A DNA stretch of 7,982 nt from Pseudomonadota bacterium (GTDB lineage Bacteria; Desulfobacterota; BSN033; WVXP01; G020346125), in NCBI GenBank assembly GCA_030672465.1, contig DAOVGJ010000014.1, positions 1-7,982 of the forward strand, given 5' to 3'. Under the pieces are notes generated by a model that saw only the letters and a program-made list of their open reading frames with translations, made no database searches and was not told the DNA's origin. The position numbers and the translations under genes were made by a program. Shown here in pieces: positions 6,014-7,982 of the stretch (the first letter of the stretch is position 1; each line of letters begins with the position of its first letter).

Positions 6014-6898
6014 ATGAAGATTCATATCCCGAAAGAGGAACACATGGGTCCCGGACACCTGGCTTGTGCGGGTTGCGGGTCCCCCTTGGGGCTCCGATTG
6101 GCCTTGAAGGCCTTGGGGGAAGAGACCGTGATCGTGATCCCTGCCTCATGTATGTCCATCATTGTGGGTCCGTTTCCCTATTCCGCCATTGGGGTTCCCA
6201 TTGTACACGTGGCTTTTGAAACAGCTGCGTGTTCGGCTTCCGGGATTCGGGCATCACTGGATATGCAGGGAGACAGGAAAACCACAGTGGTCGCCTGGGC
6301 GGGAGATGGCGGCACCTTTGACATAGGGATTCAGGCCTTATCCGGTGCGGCGGAGCGAAATGACGATTTTATCTACATCTGCAGCGACAATGAGGCTTAC
6401 ATGAACACCGGGATTCAGCGAAGTTCGGCAACGCCCTATTTGGCATGGACCACTACCACCCCCGTTGGCAATCCAAAGGAGCGCCCAAAGAAGGATATGA
6501 TGGCCATTATGGCAGATCATGGAATTCCTTATGCTGCCGCGGCCTGTGTCGCTTACCCAGAGGACTTTATTGGAAAGCTCAAAAAGGCCAAGGGAATCAA
6601 GGGCACGAGGTTTATTCATCTCCTCACTCCCTGCCCGGCCGGTTGGCGGATTGCCTCCAATGAGTCGATCAAGGTAGCGAGGTTGGCCGTAGAGACAAAG
6701 GTTTTTCCCCTGTATGAGATCGAAGGTGGCGAGGTTCATACCATCACCTATCAACCGAAGGGAACCCCCGTTGAAGCGTACCTGAGTCAACAGGGAAGGT
6801 TCAGGCACCTTACAAAGGAAGAGGTGGCGACAATTCAGGAAAACGTGGATCGTCGGTGGGACCGCCTTGTAAAGAGATGTGAGGGTCGAGCGAATTGA
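6014..6898 (+). CDS. porB: 2-oxoacid:ferredoxin oxidoreductase, beta subunit (thiamine diphosphate and 4Fe-4S)
   Basis: A 294-residue catalytic partner of the preceding alpha subunit. It holds the diphosphate part of thiamine diphosphate and the proximal cluster. CAGCG at 18-22 supplies Cys18 and Cys21; Cys46 (PASCMS) and Cys207 (TPCPAGW) complete the four expected ligands, with the C21-to-C46 spacing seen in pyruvate:ferredoxin oxidoreductases. The metal and diphosphate motif is GDGGTFDIG (98-106), continued by DNEAYMNTGIQRS (125-137), nearly invariant in PorB. The C-terminus (about 215-294) has the short domain of multisubunit enzymes. All key residues are present, so the enzyme should be active with alpha. 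A gamma subunit would normally complete the complex, but none is encoded in the window. The substrate is unknown. Confidence 0.93.
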   Translation: MKIHIPKEEHMGPGHLACAGCGSPLGLRLALKALGEETVIVIPASCMSIIVGPFPYSAIGVPIVHVAFETAACSASGIRASLDMQGDRKTTVVAWAGDGGTFDIGIQALSGAAERNDDFIYICSDNEAYMNTGIQRSSATPYLAWTTTTPVGNPKERPKKDMMAIMADHGIPYAAAACVAYPEDFIGKLKKAKGIKGTRFIHLLTPCPAGWRIASNESIKVARLAVETKVFPLYEIEGGEVHTITYQPKGTPVEAYLSQQGRFRHLTKEEVATIQENVDRRWDRLVKRCEGRAN

Positions 6899-6930
6899 GG
6901 GGGCGGACCGACTCGCGTATCGGGAAAGCG

Positions 6931-7982
6931 ATGAGGGATGTGACCACATTGGCGAGGAAGGGAATTTTGAGCCTCAAACCGTACGTTCCGGGGAAGCCCG
7001 TTGAGGAGGTCCAGAGGGAACTGGGGCTTAGGGAGTTGACCAAATTGGCCTCCAACGAGAATTCCAATGGACCCTCTCCCGAAGCCATAAGGGCCATCGA
7101 GGCGGATCTGGACAACATCTTCCGATATCCCGATCCATCCTGTAGCCTGCTGAAGAGCGCAATTGCCAAAAGGCTAGGGGTAACGGAGGAGATGATTACC
7201 CTGGCAAACGGATGCGACAATATCATCTTCATGATCGGCGCGACCTTCATAAACGAGGGGGATGAGGTGATCATGGCTGAGCCCACCTTTCCCGTCTATG
7301 AGAGCGTTACCCGGATCATGGGGGGAAGGCCGGTTCACGTTCCATTGAAGAATTACACCCACGACCTGAATGGAATGGCGGAGCGGATCGGTCCGAAGAC
7401 CAAGCTGGTCTTTCTCTGCAATCCCAATAATCCAACGGGTACCATTGTTCCCAAGAAGGCTTTGAATCGATTTTTGTCCGACCTGCTGGATCACGTCGTC
7501 CTCATCTTGGACGAGGCTTATTTCGACTATATATCGGAGAAGGACTATCCAGATGGCGTCTCTCTTCTCGGAGGTGATCTCAATCTGATCGCCTTGAGGA
7601 CCTTCTCCAAAATGTATGGTTTGGCAGGGTTACGCATCGGGTTTGCCGTGGCCAATCGGGATCTCATCGGCCTGATGGAGCGGGTTCGGGAGCCCTTTGC
7701 GGTCAATCGAGTTGCCCAGGCCGCTGCATTGGCGGCGCTGAGGGACGAGAAACACCTGGAGAGGGTTTTACGGACAAACGAGGAGGGTAAGGCCTTTTTA
7801 TACGAGCAGTTCCAACGATTGGAGATCGATTATGTTCCCACCCAGGCCAATTTCATCTTCGTCGATTTCAAAAGGGATTCTCAGGAGATCTACGATGCCT
7901 TGCTGAAGGAGGGCGTGATTATCCGACCGGGTATCATCTGGAATTATCCCACATCTGCCAGAATTACCATCGGGACAATGGA
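6931..7982 (+). CDS. hisC: Histidinol-phosphate-type aminotransferase, C-terminus cut by the window edge
   Basis: A fold-type I, class I/II PLP aminotransferase. HisC transfers an amino group between glutamate and imidazoleacetol phosphate in histidine synthesis; many members also act on aromatic 2-oxoacids. Counting from the ATG at 6931, 350 codons are visible. They include the N-terminal LKPYVPGKPVEEV (15-27), LASNEN (39-44), NPNNPTG (164-170), DEAYFDY (194-200), the PLP lysine Lys227 in TFSKMYGLAGLRIGF with Arg235, and Arg344 in ARITIG, which matches the substrate-carboxylate arginine. About 15-20 residues are missing beyond the edge. The start is uncertain: TTG at 6895 overlaps the beta stop and has GAGGG nine bases upstream, and GTG at 6940 is also in frame. 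ATG 6931 best fits the usual N-terminal length. It follows beta by 32 bases on the same strand and so probably shares its transcript. It may be biosynthetic, or may supply 2-oxoacid to the oxidoreductase. Confidence 0.9.
   Translation, partial: MRDVTTLARKGILSLKPYVPGKPVEEVQRELGLRELTKLASNENSNGPSPEAIRAIEADLDNIFRYPDPSCSLLKSAIAKRLGVTEEMITLANGCDNIIFMIGATFINEGDEVIMAEPTFPVYESVTRIMGGRPVHVPLKNYTHDLNGMAERIGPKTKLVFLCNPNNPTGTIVPKKALNRFLSDLLDHVVLILDEAYFDYISEKDYPDGVSLLGGDLNLIALRTFSKMYGLAGLRIGFAVANRDLIGLMERVREPFAVNRVAQAAALAALRDEKHLERVLRTNEEGKAFLYEQFQRLEIDYVPTQANFIFVDFKRDSQEIYDALLKEGVIIRPGIIWNYPTSARITIGTM

Noticed and set aside
6338..6949. A 203-codon minus-strand frame
   Set aside because: It is antisense to the beta subunit, which has complete cofactor motifs; the minus-strand translation has no recognisable pattern.

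Overview
The window looks like bacterial chromosome from an anaerobe. It has clear Shine-Dalgarno sites, a sigma-70-type promoter, mixed ATG/TTG starts, a lipoprotein signal and a ferredoxin-type 2-oxoacid oxidoreductase. The gene content (CoA ligase, NAD(P)H-linked 2-oxoacid:acceptor oxidoreductase, SpoIIM-like membrane protein, HisC) would fit a Desulfobacterota-like or related anaerobic lineage. That placement is an inference from gene content; no taxonomic marker is present.

Layout. Positions 1-2133 are read from the minus strand. A TPR lipoprotein gene (2133 to 1579) has a near-consensus promoter upstream. After a 169-base gap comes an AMP-forming acyl-CoA synthetase gene that starts at 1409 and runs off the left edge. 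The divergent intergenic region 2134-2418 contains that promoter and an AT-rich island. Positions 2419-7982 are read from the plus strand: a SpoIIM/DUF95-like membrane protein (2419-3036), a GltD-like flavoprotein with extra 4Fe-4S domains (3097-4842), the alpha subunit (4839-5993) and beta subunit (6014-6898) of a 2-oxoacid:ferredoxin oxidoreductase, and a histidinol-phosphate-type aminotransferase (from 6931) that runs off the right edge. The four genes from 3097 onward are packed with an ATGA overlap, a 20-base gap and a roughly 32-base gap, so they look like one transcription unit.

How they may work together. The alpha and beta subunits bind thiamine diphosphate and one 4Fe-4S cluster, and should convert a 2-oxoacid plus CoA to acyl-CoA, CO2 and low-potential electrons. 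The flavoprotein carries a PorD-like two-cluster ferredoxin tail fused to a GltD/NfnB-like FAD and NAD(P)H module, so it could pass those electrons directly to NAD(P)+, or run in reverse. The usual gamma subunit is not encoded in the window. The aminotransferase could feed 2-oxoacids from amino acids, but it may simply be a histidine-biosynthesis gene. The divergent CoA ligase makes acyl-CoA from free acids; its link to the oxidoreductase is only by proximity.

The most interesting feature is the fused flavoprotein/ferredoxin plus alpha/beta arrangement without a visible gamma subunit. No mobile elements, CRISPR arrays, tRNA or rRNA genes were seen.
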